A DNA stretch of 64,000 nt from a virus. The DNA lies in IMG/VR virus record IMGVR_UViG_3300046323_000587, positions 62,001-126,000 of that record. The stretch is one strand, 5' to 3'. The notes below the pieces were generated by a model, which worked only from the letters and a program-made list of their open reading frames with translations, had not been told where the DNA came from and did no database searches. This document shows, piece after piece, positions 8,315 through 18,383 of the stretch. Numbering within the stretch: position 1 is the first letter of the stretch; every line of letters begins with the position of its first letter. The position numbers were made by a program, and so were the translations under genes.

Positions 8315-9115
8315 ATGACATATATCGTAAAATTAGCAACTATTACAAAAAAATATACAGTAAAAGCAAATACTACAGCAGATTCAACAGTTACACCATC
8401 TTCAGAAAACACAGAATCAAAAATTGTAAGTAAAGATTTTGATGGCGTTAATGGATATAAAAAAGTATACAATAAAAAATTAAATAAAACTAATTATATG
8501 CCAATAGAAGGAATTTTATCTTTTAATAATAAAAAATTTTCTTTAAATAAACCAGTAGAAGTAAAAATTAATGACAATTTATATAAAGGCTTTATCCCAA
8601 AAGATGCAAAAATAGATGACAATAATTATAAAGTAAGATATAAAACCAATGAAGGAAAAGAATTAGAACAAATTTTTAATATTTCTGATATTGTAGATAA
8701 CACATTTGTTCCTAAATTAGATGTATATTATAATGCAGTTAAAGATGAAACTTTTATGTTTAGTCCTTATAGATTGACTACAAATAAAGGAGAAGATAAA
8801 GATTTAATTCCTGAAGAAATTTCTAGTTTATATAATAGATTTTTTAAAGAAGATAGAAATTATTATTTAAGTTCTGTTCCAGCAGAAGTAAGAGAATTAT
8901 TTGAAAAATATTACAAACCAACTGGTTCTTATTACAGAGATAGGTCTATGAGTAAATATCCAAATGAATTTGTATTAAAAACAAAAGAATATGGTAAAAA
9001 AGTATTCTTTACTGTTCCAAAAGAGTATCTAGAACGTATTAGTGTGTTTTATAGAATTATGTCTGAAACAGACGAAAGAGAAGTTAATTTTCTAAAAAAA
9101 TTTCTTTATAAATAA
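8315..9115 (+). CDS. Hypothetical protein, 266 residues
   Basis: Lysine-rich protein. Residues 1-30 are moderately hydrophobic but lack a clear signal peptide. Residues 60-130 contain strand-rich segments (GILSFNNKKFSLNKPVEVKI, NLYKGFIP, YKVRYKTNEGKE) that look like a small beta-barrel. The C-terminal half is rich in Y, F, R and K. No family is recognised. It is followed by a terminator hairpin at 9173-9209 and ends the first run of unknown genes. Confidence 0.55.
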   Translation: MTYIVKLATITKKYTVKANTTADSTVTPSSENTESKIVSKDFDGVNGYKKVYNKKLNKTNYMPIEGILSFNNKKFSLNKPVEVKINDNLYKGFIPKDAKIDDNNYKVRYKTNEGKELEQIFNISDIVDNTFVPKLDVYYNAVKDETFMFSPYRLTTNKGEDKDLIPEEISSLYNRFFKEDRNYYLSSVPAEVRELFEKYYKPTGSYYRDRSMSKYPNEFVLKTKEYGKKVFFTVPKEYLERISVFYRIMSETDEREVNFLKKFLYK

Positions 9116-9172
9116 ACCGCTTTATTAAATTATACTATTATACTATTAAATTATTAAACTATCAATTTCAAG

Positions 9173-9209
9173 AACCTTTAAATTTTGATTAATTCATTAT
9201 TTAAAGGTT
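9173..9209 (+). terminator. Rho-independent terminator
   Basis: A 10-bp stem (9173-9182 with 9200-9209) and 17-nt loop followed by a T tract. It ends the unit of unknown genes and precedes the replication module. Confidence 0.75.
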
Positions 9210-9278
9210 TTTTATTGTTTTAAACTTAAAATTTAAACTTTTTAAATCACTATTAAATTACTGTAAATAAAAAAATTA

Positions 9279-9854
9279 ATGAATATACTAGATAATATTA
9301 AACCAATTTCAATTAAAGAATTAGTAAATTTTTATATTACATTTCCAGAACTAGCTTGTCAAATAGGTTATATTGTCAATGATTGTAAGTTATCAACTAG
9401 AGATGAATTATTATTTTCAAATAAAACACTTGTAAGTACAGTTATAGGACAATTAGAAGAAATTATTAAAGGTTCAAGCGAAATTAGAATACAAAAAAGC
9501 AAAACTGATTTAATTTCAGAGATCAAAAATTCTTATGAAGAAACTAAATTAAATAAAACAAGTTTAAATAATATTCTATTAGGTAAATATATTGAAAAAG
9601 ATTTTAATACAAAGCAACTATTCTCTATTGTTTGTTTAGAAGATGCTTTTAATACTTCTATTATAAAAGAAATTACAGAAGAATATAAAACAGCTGTTGG
9701 TATTTATTATTGTTTAATAAAGGATATTTATAATGATGAATTAGATCCTACAATTAGTAACTTTGAATTTAAACATTTAAATAGAAATTTTACTTTTAAG
9801 GTGGAAGATTGTAAAGATTGTATAAATTATTTAGAAGAAAATATTATAAAATAA
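9279..9854 (+). CDS. Hypothetical protein, 191 residues
   Basis: Helical soluble protein; a CKDC pair at about residues 178-181 is the only cysteine motif and is too isolated to call a zinc site. It is the first gene after the terminator at 9209 and lies 21 bases before the next gene, so it heads the transcript that includes the polymerase. Function unknown; position suggests a replication accessory role, but nothing in the sequence shows it. Confidence 0.55.
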   Translation: MNILDNIKPISIKELVNFYITFPELACQIGYIVNDCKLSTRDELLFSNKTLVSTVIGQLEEIIKGSSEIRIQKSKTDLISEIKNSYEETKLNKTSLNNILLGKYIEKDFNTKQLFSIVCLEDAFNTSIIKEITEEYKTAVGIYYCLIKDIYNDELDPTISNFEFKHLNRNFTFKVEDCKDCINYLEENIIK

Positions 9855-9875
9855 AATAATCAACATAACTTAAAA

Positions 9876-10448
9876 ATGATTGAAACAGCTATTATTGATT
9901 CATACTCTTCTAGTAAAGGGTATGAATTATTATTACAAAGTGAAAAAGGGTTTAAGTATGTTTTATTTTCATTTCCAACTATTACAGATAAAACTACAAT
10001 AGATTATGAAAATTTAATGGTACATTTAGAACAAATACAAACTACTGTATATTTTAAATGTAAATCTATATTTGAAGTTCAAGATAAAATTATTAATAAT
10101 AAATTTGATTTAGTTTATAATACAAAAAGAACTGCAAATTTAAAAGCACCTAATAATGAAGAAGTAGAATATGAATATCCAATAAATAAATCAATGGAAT
10201 TTTATCATATTCAAAGAAATATTAGTTTTAGTCCTTTTGTACTTGATCAAGAAGGTCTATTTCATAAAGGATACAATAAAAATGTTTATTACAGTAATAG
10301 ATTGATAGTCGATTATCATCCAGATATTGAACCAAATCCTTGGAAGAAATATAATATAGGTGTAAATTTTTTACAAAAACAATATACAAAGATTTATCAA
10401 GATAACATAAAACAATTTACATTTGAAGAAAATGAAATATATATCTAA
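9876..10448 (+). CDS. Hypothetical protein overlapping polA, 190 residues
   Basis: Acidic protein with aromatic-rich strands and a central segment HIQRNISFSPFVLDQEGLFHKG. No recognised domain. Its last 17 bases overlap the polymerase start at 10432, implying coupled translation with the polymerase. Confidence 0.55.
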   Translation: MIETAIIDSYSSSKGYELLLQSEKGFKYVLFSFPTITDKTTIDYENLMVHLEQIQTTVYFKCKSIFEVQDKIINNKFDLVYNTKRTANLKAPNNEEVEYEYPINKSMEFYHIQRNISFSPFVLDQEGLFHKGYNKNVYYSNRLIVDYHPDIEPNPWKKYNIGVNFLQKQYTKIYQDNIKQFTFEENEIYI

Positions 10449-13080
10449 AAAGATCACAGGATTTGAAAATATTCTAGGTACAATAAAAGAATTAAAGTTA
10501 GACTTAGATAGTTGTGAATATGGTGAACTAGTAGCTTTAGATACTGAAACTAATGGTTTAGATGCATACAAAAATAAAGTTTTATTATTAATATTAACTT
10601 TTAAAGGTTCTACTTGGCTTATAGATACCACAACTATTGATGTTAGTTTCTTACAATATTATTTCGATAAATATTCTTTTATTTTTATTACTCACAATGG
10701 TAAATTTGATTCAAAAATGTTGAGAATCAATTGTGGTCTGGATTTAAAATATATCTATGATACAATGATTGTAGATCAAAGAATTTATCAAGGGTATTTT
10801 ACTGATGTAAAGAATACTATAACTATAACAAATGAAGAAACTGGAAGAGAGACTAAGAAAAAAGTAAGTTATTTTAGTTTGAATGCAGTTAGAAAAAGAT
10901 ATTTAAAAAATTATGTTGAAATTAATAAAGAAATTAGAAATGCTTTTATTAATAGAGATTTTGATAGTTTTATACCTTCTTTAGACGAATTAGATTATGC
11001 TGCAGCTGATACTCTTGATTTAGAAACTATTTTAAAAGCACAAATAAATAAATTATTTGAAGTAGATGAAAGATTGTATAGATTTATTTTTGATATAGAA
11101 TTTCCTTTAATTAATGTATTAGTTGATTGTGAACTAGAAGGCTATACCATTAATACTGAAACAGCTAAAATTAATTCCGACATTCTTGAACAATTATTAA
11201 AAGATTGTAAAATAGATTTAAATGATTATATTTCTAGTGAATATTCTCATATAGATTTTTCTAACGTAGAGAAAAAATCTGTTGTTAGAAGAGAAATGCT
11301 ATCAAAACAACTACATAATTTCTTTGTTAGAATATCTACTCAATATCTTATAAAAGAAGAACTAGAACAAAAGAATAAGACTACTTTAAAAAAGTATCAA
11401 AATTGTTTAGATTCAATAACAAATTGTGAAAATAATATAATTAGAATAAAACAAGAACTAGAAAATCTTGATGTAACAAAAATTAATTGGAGTTCAAGTA
11501 AACAAGTATTAAAAGTATTTGATTTGGTTGGTATGAAAGATAAAGAGATGCCGATTTCAAAAGATGCAAAAACTAGACAATACAAGCCTGGAGTAGGAAA
11601 AGTAGCTTTAAGTAAATGGTTTGTAGATAATAAAACTAGTAGCTATCTACCTTTAATGAATAAGTTTCAAACTTTTACTGGAGTAGCTCATACATTTCGT
11701 TCTTTTTGTCAGCCTTGGTTAGATAAATATTTAAGAGAAAATAATAAAGTTTATACTATTTTTAGACAATGTAATACAGAAACAGGAAGGTTTCAATCAG
11801 GAGATAAAAAATCTGAAGCAAGTAATTTTCAACAAATACCTAATACTAAAAAATATGGTAAGAATAAAACACTTGTTTCTTTAAGAAAGATGTTTGTTGC
11901 TAAACAAAATCATAAAATACTTATTGCTGATTGGTCTTCTGCCGAATTAAGATATATTATTGATAAAGCTAGTGATAAAGAACTAAAACTTATATCTGAA
12001 ACAGGTGATTTACATTCTTACTTTGCTCAAAGAGCTTGGAGAGCTATTTATAATTATAGATATCTTAAAACAGGAGATCCAAAAGATAAAGAATTAGCAG
12101 AAACTTTGATTGTAAGTCAAAATGAAAATACTCATCTTAGAGGAGGCTTTAAACCATTTACGTTTAAATTAGTTTAATTTTTTTAATAGAAAAAAAAGAA
12201 AAACTCAGACGCTATATACAGTAATGTATAATAGAAAATTCCGTGAATTGCTGGAAATCCTTCAAAATTACAGGACAATCAGCAGCGAAGTAATTTAGAA
12301 ATAAATTAAACGTTCAGAGACTAGATTTTGATTCTTAACAAGTAAAGTTGCAGAAGATAACAAATCCAAGAGCGCGGGATAACCATTTTATCGTGTATTT
12401 AATGGTTAATGATATAGTCCGAGCTTATACAATGATAAAGTATAAGAATTATAGGATAAAGAGCCTATAAGATAACAAAATGTGGGTTAATTTACGGAAT
12501 GCATAGCAAGAAAGCAGCTACTACTGCAAATATTAGCATAGAAGAAGCTGAAATTATGATTAAATCAATGAAAGAAGTTATTCCTGTAACTTTTGAAAAA
12601 ATGTTGTTACACGAAGAAGAAGCTCTTGCTAATGGATATATTATAATAAATGAAGTAACTGGTACTAGAAGATGGTTTAAACCTGTAATTGATTTATTTG
12701 AAGAAAGACCAGAATTAAAAACTATTGTAAATAAAATAGATAGAGCTAAAGCTGTTTATGAAGCACTAAAAAAGAAAAGATTTATGTCTGCAATTAATGT
12801 TTCTAGTAAAGCAAGAAATACACCAATTCAAGGTTCTCAAGCAGATGGCTTACATTATACCTTATTAAAAAACTATGAATGGATTAAAAAACATGACTTA
12901 GATATTAAATTAATTAATACTGTTCACGATGAATTTCATTATGAATTTCCTGATTGGTATGAAAGTTTTATACCTGAATTATTAACTGAACAGATAGGTA
13001 AGAATGGTTCTGTATATCTTAATCCTGAATTAATTAAAATGGAATCAGATTATAAAGTAGCAGATTATTGGATTAAATAA
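10432..13080 (+). CDS. polA: Family A DNA polymerase with 3'-5' exonuclease, split by a group I intron
   Basis: Replicative DNA polymerase, read as exons 10432-12164 and 12483-13080 (776 residues after splicing). The exonuclease domain (about 30-210) has DTET at 37-40, HNGKFD around 88-93 and YAAADTLD near 188. The polymerase domain has motif A DWSSAELR (D500), motif B R570-x3-K574-x3-F578-x3-Y582-G, and motif C HDE (D727). No 5'-3' exonuclease domain is present; a separate gene at 24353 supplies it. The intron cuts codon 578, the dNTP-site phenylalanine (E. coli F762), after its second base. Unspliced RNA would stop at 12175-12177 inside motif B. ATG 10432 is preferred over an in-frame TTG nine bases upstream. 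Confidence 0.93.
12165..12482 (+). mobile_element. Group I self-splicing intron in polA
   Basis: 318-nt intron without a homing-endonuclease frame. The guide CTCAGACG (12204-12211) explains both junctions: its GACG pairs with the 5' exon end CGTT with the expected U-G pair at the splice site (P1), and its CTCA pairs with the 3' exon start TGGG (P10). The core has P4/P5-like pairing (GCTG...CAGC with an AAATCC/GGAC helix), P7 GACTA (12319-12323) with TAGTC (12415-12419) inside the typical CAGAGACTAGA and GATATAGTCC contexts, and a P8-like hairpin AACCATT/AATGGTT (12381-12407). The intron ends in G. Splicing joins the polymerase motif B in frame. Subgroup IA-like is my best guess. Confidence 0.9.
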
Positions 13081-13096
13081 TTTTAATTTATTTAAA

Positions 13097-13753
13097 ATGA
13101 AAAAGTTTAAAACAAAAGATGAAGTAGTAGATTTTTTAATTAAATTAGGTTATGTAACTATAAAAGACAATACTTTAATTATAACTGACAAATTAAAAGA
13201 AAATTATAACTATTTTGAATTAGAAAATAAATACAATCTATTAAAAGAAGAATATAAGACTTTAAGTTTATCTTCTAATTTAAAAATCAATGAATTATCT
13301 AAAACAAGAAGTTCTGTAACAGGAAAAGACTTGAAATTTGTATTTGAAAATATGGGATTTAAAGATTGGATTAAAACTTGGGTTAAGTTGTTTCCTACTT
13401 CTAAAAGAAATACAGTTACAGGTAAAACAGGACTAGAACAAAGAATGTTAAAATTTGTATTAGATAACCTAGAAACTTTGTTAGGATTATTAAAATATGA
13501 TTATAAAGGAGTATTAACTAAAAATCAGCTATTGAATGATCCTTCTTTTAGAACTGATTTATATCTTACAATAGATAAAGCTACTAAGAAATATTTGAGT
13601 GAAGTATCTAATAAAAATTATATGTATTGTAAAGAAGCTCAATACTTTATATTAAAAGCAGGAGAATCAAGTAAACTTCTTTCTTATTGTGAACAAGTAT
13701 TAGATAATTCACAAGTTAAAACTAATTCAGATTCTTGGATAACGTTTATTTAA
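13097..13753 (+). CDS. Hypothetical replication-module protein, 218 residues
   Basis: Soluble protein between the polymerase and helicase genes. Residues 1-70 are helical with coiled-coil character (FELENKYNLLKEEYKTLSL); 75-125 contain a W-rich segment (MGFKDWIKTWVKLFPTSKR) and a basic GKTGLEQR turn that is not a Walker motif. The rest is helical. It begins 17 bases after polA and is probably cotranscribed. A role as polymerase or helicase accessory is suggested by position only. Confidence 0.6.
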   Translation: MKKFKTKDEVVDFLIKLGYVTIKDNTLIITDKLKENYNYFELENKYNLLKEEYKTLSLSSNLKINELSKTRSSVTGKDLKFVFENMGFKDWIKTWVKLFPTSKRNTVTGKTGLEQRMLKFVLDNLETLLGLLKYDYKGVLTKNQLLNDPSFRTDLYLTIDKATKKYLSEVSNKNYMYCKEAQYFILKAGESSKLLSYCEQVLDNSQVKTNSDSWITFI

Positions 13754-13778
13754 GATTTATTTAAGACTTATTTAAAAT
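13746..13778. repeat. 11-bp tandem repeat across a stop codon
   Basis: Three copies of TTATTTAAGAY (last copy diverged); the stop codon at 13751-13753 lies in the first. Confidence 0.75.
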
Positions 13779-13791
13779 TATTACATCAATT

Positions 13792-15171
13792 ATGTTAAAA
13801 AGAAAACCACTAGATGTTACTAAATTAACAAATGAAGTTGAATCAGAAGATGAATATGAAACAGATTTTGAGAATGAAGAAAATCCTGAAGTAATTAATT
13901 CTACTAAACCTATTCAAGAAATTAATACACAAAGTGCCTCACAAATTAAATTAACTGATTTAGAATTAGAAAAACTAATTGTACAAATTCCTTTTGTTAA
14001 TTCTTTGTCTGATAATGCTTTAAAAGAATCTGATTTAAAAGGAATTGATTTAAAAGGAACTGAAGGAGAATATTCTAAAAAATATAACAAATATGGATTA
14101 CATTATCATTCTAAGAAAGCAAAACAAAGAACTATTGACGGTATTTTAGGTAAAAATAAAGGTTTGGCTACATTTCCTAAATTAGATAGGCTTATTTATG
14201 GATTAAATAAAGAACATCAATACGTTATTGTAGGAGAATCTAAATCAGGTAAGACTGCTTTATTGATGAATATTATATTCAATGCTTTGTTCGATAATTA
14301 TAGTCTCAAAGAAAACAAATATAATATAGTTATTAATTGGTTTTCATTAGAGATTACAGGACCTTCTTTATTTCAGAGATTTGTTTCAATGTATCTTTAT
14401 AGAAAGTATAAACTAGATTATTCTAAATCAGACTTAGAAGGTCGAACTAATAATAAATTAGGAGATAAGATTCAATTGGAAGGAGCTTCAAAAGAAGATT
14501 TATTGTCAAATCAATTGAATTTAGTTCACACTTATTATGATGAAGCAGAAAAAATTGTAAGAAATTTGGGTATTATTAATGTATTTGACTTTCCTAGTAA
14601 TTCTGATAAGATTAAAAATGTTATAAGAGAATGTCATGAAGAATATGGAAACTATACAGCAGAAGGAGACTATATATTAAATAATGAAAGAACTTTTGTT
14701 ATAAATATTGTAGACCACACTAGATTAATTGCTCAATTAGCAAAAGAAGATGAAATTCAAAGAGTTATTAATGTTTCATCTTCTTTATTCCAAGCTAGAA
14801 ATAAGTATCGTTGTACTAATATATTGGTTTCACAGTGTAATAAAACAATGAATGATGAAGAAAATGAACGTTATCAGTATGTACCACAAGTAGATGATAT
14901 GTTTGGTTCTAGTGCATTAGTAAATGATGCAGATGTTGTAATGTCTATTGCTACACCTATATTGCACAGATTATCTAATTTTAGAGGTTATGATATTGAT
15001 AAAATGAAAAATTTTTTTAGAGGTTTAGTTATTATAGCAGCTAGAGATTATGAATTAGGTACAGGAGTTGCTTTTGAGTCTAATTTTAGAAATAATATTT
15101 TTACAGAATTACCTTTACCAGAAGAAATGAATTACAGTAAATATGAAAAGACAATAGAATCAATAATGTAG
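13792..15171 (+). CDS. DnaB-like replicative helicase
   Basis: 459-residue RecA-fold hexameric helicase. An acidic, low-complexity N-terminal stretch (1-50) takes the place of the usual DnaB N-terminal domain. The core begins at FPKLDRLIYGLNKEHQYVIV, with Walker A GESKSGKT (K154), the motif-1a-like strand NWFSLEITG, Walker B VINIVDH (D308), and the sensor segment NILVSQCNKT followed by a DDMFGSSALVNDADVV loop, as in DnaB-family proteins. It unwinds DNA at the fork with the primase at 18384 and the polymerase at 10432. Confidence 0.85.
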   Translation: MLKRKPLDVTKLTNEVESEDEYETDFENEENPEVINSTKPIQEINTQSASQIKLTDLELEKLIVQIPFVNSLSDNALKESDLKGIDLKGTEGEYSKKYNKYGLHYHSKKAKQRTIDGILGKNKGLATFPKLDRLIYGLNKEHQYVIVGESKSGKTALLMNIIFNALFDNYSLKENKYNIVINWFSLEITGPSLFQRFVSMYLYRKYKLDYSKSDLEGRTNNKLGDKIQLEGASKEDLLSNQLNLVHTYYDEAEKIVRNLGIINVFDFPSNSDKIKNVIRECHEEYGNYTAEGDYILNNERTFVINIVDHTRLIAQLAKEDEIQRVINVSSSLFQARNKYRCTNILVSQCNKTMNDEENERYQYVPQVDDMFGSSALVNDADVVMSIATPILHRLSNFRGYDIDKMKNFFRGLVIIAARDYELGTGVAFESNFRNNIFTELPLPEEMNYSKYEKTIESIM

Positions 15172-15250
15172 TTTTATTGATTGTTTTTAATTAATTAGCT
15201 TAGTTTTTATTTTTATTTTTATTATTTTTAATACTTTAATATTTACTATT

Positions 15251-16207
15251 ATGGCAGAATACAAATTTTTACCATTAACAGCAGCAGGAGAAGTCATTGA
15301 GCAAGATACTTTATTTGATAGTCCTTCTTCATTAGTTATGATTGCATTACCAAAACAAGGTAAAAGTAATTTATTGGCAGGGAATAAAAAATGTTTAATT
15401 GTCGATTTAGAAGGTTCCACTAATTATATAAAAGGTGCAATCGTATCAAAAGTTGTTATAGATGTATTAGAAGATTTAGATAAATTAACTATTGAAATTC
15501 CAGACAAAAATAATGAAAATCCAAAGGATCCAGCTAAATCTAAATTTATGTTGCGACCTATTTTTAATGTAGTTGCTGAACTTATTCAAGCAAATAATAT
15601 GATACAGTACAGAAAATTAGTTAAACAATGGAATCTTAAACAGTCTCCAGAATTAAAAAACCAGATTCATACTCTAGTAAAAAAAATGCCTTTTCCTGTT
15701 GTTGCTATTGATACTTTAACTTCTTTAAGCGAGGCAGCAAAATTATTAGCTTATAAATATTATATTATTAATAATCCTAAAACAACTAAATCTAATATTA
15801 AACTTGTAGATAATTATGGAGGACAACAATTTGTAAGAGAAGCTATGTTTGATATTAAAAATTTTATTGAAACTTTTGCAGCTCCTTTTATTATTTGGAC
15901 AGGGCATACAAAAGATAAAGTAATTAAAAAAGACGCTACAGATATTACTATCGCTGATTTAGATTTAGATGGAAAACTCCCTAATATTTTTACAACAACT
16001 TGTGACGCTATTTGCACTGTTTCAAGAGATGATGAAGGTGTTTACATGGATTTTTCTAATATACAAGGAAGTAGTGCTAGTAGAAGTACTTACATACCAA
16101 ATGAAAAATTGTTGATGAGTACACTATTTAAAACAGACGAAAAAGGAACGATTTCTACAAAACCAGAAACTTATTGGAACAAAATTTATCCAGAATTATT
16201 TAATTAA
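15251..16207 (+). CDS. AAA_24/Sak4-like RecA-fold ATPase
   Basis: 318 residues. The P-loop at 31-39 reads ALPKQGKSN (K38), with alanine at the usual first glycine, followed by KCLIVDLEGSTNYIKG. The second motif is VVAIDTLTSL (D154), and a C-terminal strand IIWTGHTKDK gives a sensor-like position. This order (short P-loop, 'L-I-V/D-x-EG', 'A-I-D-T') is that of phage single-strand-annealing ATPases of the Sak4 type, which act with a single-strand binding protein in recombination-dependent replication. Which neighbour binds single strands is unclear; the genes at 16236 and 17019 are candidates by position only. Confidence 0.75.
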   Translation: MAEYKFLPLTAAGEVIEQDTLFDSPSSLVMIALPKQGKSNLLAGNKKCLIVDLEGSTNYIKGAIVSKVVIDVLEDLDKLTIEIPDKNNENPKDPAKSKFMLRPIFNVVAELIQANNMIQYRKLVKQWNLKQSPELKNQIHTLVKKMPFPVVAIDTLTSLSEAAKLLAYKYYIINNPKTTKSNIKLVDNYGGQQFVREAMFDIKNFIETFAAPFIIWTGHTKDKVIKKDATDITIADLDLDGKLPNIFTTTCDAICTVSRDDEGVYMDFSNIQGSSASRSTYIPNEKLLMSTLFKTDEKGTISTKPETYWNKIYPELFN

Positions 16208-16235
16208 ATCAATATTAAATTATCGATAATACATT

Positions 16236-16895
16236 ATGACAAAAGAAAAATTATTAGAACAAGAGAAAATAAAAGCATTAATACCAAAAAATGATTTAAT
16301 TATAAGAGTATATAAAGAAAGAAATCAATTTAAATTTTTTCCTTCAATTGAATTAAAGACTACTTACGATTTAAATTATGGAGGTATTATAACAGAGAAT
16401 AAAAAAACTGATAAGAAAGAGATTAAACAAAAGACTTTAGAAGGAAATGGGATAGATTTTTATTTAGTAGAAAATATCTTAAATACTAATTTTAATTTAT
16501 CTTATAAAGAATACAAAGAACGAACTATGTTAGAAAGTCTTTCTCAATTACCAGCTAAGACTTTGTTAGTGTCTATCACACCAAGAACAGAATCTAATAT
16601 TGATTTATTTGGTTCTTATAAACAAGGAGAAGAATTAACTTTTACAAAATCTGATACATCTGATCCTTTGATAGAAACTTTAATGGACGATCAAAAATTA
16701 GTTGATTTGGGACTGGACTTCAGAAAATTAATTAGTTTTGATTTGTTTATTTCTATTGAAAGTAGTGTGTATGAATTTGAATTACAAGATTTAACTGTTC
16801 AAACAATTGTAAACACTAATAGAAAAAGAAAATCTTTAACATTGATTAAACCAGAGATTATTAATATTGTATTGAATACCACAGCAGAAAATTAG
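16236..16895 (+). CDS. Hypothetical protein next to the Sak4-like ATPase, 219 residues
   Basis: Soluble beta-rich protein, 28 bases after the ATPase gene. Strands such as NDLIIRVYKERNQFKFF, KTLLVSITPR and ISFDLFISIESSVYEFELQ would suit a beta-barrel. No catalytic motif. Position suggests replication or recombination; an OB-fold DNA-binding role is possible but unproven. Confidence 0.6.
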   Translation: MTKEKLLEQEKIKALIPKNDLIIRVYKERNQFKFFPSIELKTTYDLNYGGIITENKKTDKKEIKQKTLEGNGIDFYLVENILNTNFNLSYKEYKERTMLESLSQLPAKTLLVSITPRTESNIDLFGSYKQGEELTFTKSDTSDPLIETLMDDQKLVDLGLDFRKLISFDLFISIESSVYEFELQDLTVQTIVNTNRKRKSLTLIKPEIINIVLNTTAEN

Positions 16896-17018
16896 TCTCA
16901 AAAAAATCTAAGAAAACTTTTATTAAAATTTTATTAAAAACAACAATTAAACATATTTATTAGTAACTTTACATATTAAAATTTAAGTTTTTAATTATTC
17001 ATCTTAATTTATTGTATT

Positions 17019-18257
17019 ATGGCATTAAATAAAAAAGGTTTTTCAGCAATAGAAATAGCAAATAAAGTAGAAGAAAAATTCAATAATGTAGTTGGTTTTT
17101 TATTAGCAGAAATTGAAAAAATTAACCCTACTCAAGAATGGTTATTAGAAAATAAATATCAAGTTCCACAAAATTTTGATTCTAAATATTTTTATAAAGA
17201 AAGAGAAGACCGTAGTGATGCAAATTCACCTGAACATATTGTTGGAAAGAATATTACTTTTTGTTTAAAGAGAGATAGAGGTCAATTGCTACCAGATGAA
17301 GTATTGATTGAAAATGATTTATTAAAACGTAAACAAAAACAGGGTGGTGTACTGACTTCTGCAAATGATATTTATTTAGAGAATTATTTAAATTTAGTTA
17401 AAACAACAGGATTTAAAAAACTACTTTCATTTCCTATTAAACCTTCTTTTAGAACTACAACGGACAATCCAAATAAATCTCAAAAAATCGATGCTTTTGG
17501 AAATACAAAATGGATAGAAGACAGTAAAATGGAGGACCCTAATAATTATAATGAATATTTTTCATCTACAAAAGCAAGAAAAGCTCTTTTTGGTGAAGAA
17601 GATTTAGTTAATTTCTTAATGAAAGTACTGGAATCTAAAAAAACTGATGAATGTTATATTGATCCTATTGAAGAGATAGTTAAAAAAAGTGCAACTAAAC
17701 AATTGGTAGTAAGTGATTTAGATATTATTGTAACTTGGTTATCAAAAAATCTTATTGAAGCTGATAAAACTAGAAAACCTTGTGTAGGTGTATTGACATA
17801 TAGAAATAAAACTAATTCAGATTTCTTGGATGTATTTACAAAAGGATTTGTTGCTCCTTCTTGTATTTTTAATCCTTATTTGATGGATAGTAAATCTAAC
17901 GGTAGATACGGTTTCAATGCTTTTATTAGAAAAGCTACATTAGGGTATAAAGAATATACAGCTATTCCTAATATGGCAGGATTTAAACAATCAGAGAAAT
18001 TTGTTTATTATATTACAGCAAAAGAACAAAAGATTGAAGTAACTGCTAAAAAACCAGCACCAGCAGGAACTTATCCAATTAATGCAGAAAAACCTACTTT
18101 TGAAGAGTTGTTGTTGAACACTTTTAATCCTGCTGAAAAAGTGAATCAAATTATTGCTGATCCTAATAAAGTTGTCCAAGAAATGAAACCTAACAAATTT
18201 GAAGGCCTTGATGATAACGAAACATCTAATTGGGGAACTATGCTTGTAGCTGACTAG
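17019..18257 (+). CDS. Large conserved-looking replication-module protein of unknown function
   Basis: 412 residues. The first 40 are helical, the middle (150-320) mixed and rich in aromatic residues, followed by a flexible A/P/T/K-rich linker near 340-360. The protein ends in an acidic, exposed-looking tail (FEGLDDNETSNW...). Acidic tails after a flexible linker are typical of single-strand binding proteins, but the core is not one I recognise. It forms its own unit: a 123-bp gap upstream and a terminator downstream (18283-18313), which suggests high expression, also seen in phage single-strand binding proteins. Confidence 0.6.
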   Translation: MALNKKGFSAIEIANKVEEKFNNVVGFLLAEIEKINPTQEWLLENKYQVPQNFDSKYFYKEREDRSDANSPEHIVGKNITFCLKRDRGQLLPDEVLIENDLLKRKQKQGGVLTSANDIYLENYLNLVKTTGFKKLLSFPIKPSFRTTTDNPNKSQKIDAFGNTKWIEDSKMEDPNNYNEYFSSTKARKALFGEEDLVNFLMKVLESKKTDECYIDPIEEIVKKSATKQLVVSDLDIIVTWLSKNLIEADKTRKPCVGVLTYRNKTNSDFLDVFTKGFVAPSCIFNPYLMDSKSNGRYGFNAFIRKATLGYKEYTAIPNMAGFKQSEKFVYYITAKEQKIEVTAKKPAPAGTYPINAEKPTFEELLLNTFNPAEKVNQIIADPNKVVQEMKPNKFEGLDDNETSNWGTMLVAD

Positions 18258-18282
18258 TTTGTAGTTTATTTAGTAATTGAAG

Positions 18283-18313
18283 AATCCTTATTGATAATTT
18301 TTCAGTAAGGATT
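18283..18313 (+). terminator. Rho-independent terminator
   Basis: 12-bp stem with one G-U pair (18283-18294 with 18302-18313), 7-nt loop and a T run, 25 bases after the gene ending at 18257. Confidence 0.8.
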
Positions 18314-18383
18314 TTTTATATTATTATACCTACTAATTCTTTAAATTTTAAATTAACTCACTTAAATTAAATGTTTAATTATT

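Noticed and set aside
10423-10431. TTG start for PolA nine bases upstream of ATG
   Set aside because: An ATG at 10432 follows directly with the same A-rich leader; the TTG adds only three residues and has no supporting signal.
10780-10800. Further copy of the ATCAAGGGTAT loop motif within polA
   Set aside because: Eleven bases match copy A by chance in coding sequence; no flanking stem is present.
12140-12500. Frameshift or sequencing error breaking polA
   Set aside because: The interruption is 318 nt long with a group I core and matching P1/P10 pairings, so it is an intron and not an error.
12499-13080. Separate gene of 193 residues with an ATG at 12499
   Set aside because: This ATG is an internal methionine of the motif B segment Y-G-M-H. 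The stretch is the second exon of polA after intron removal, as shown by in-frame joining and guide-sequence pairing.
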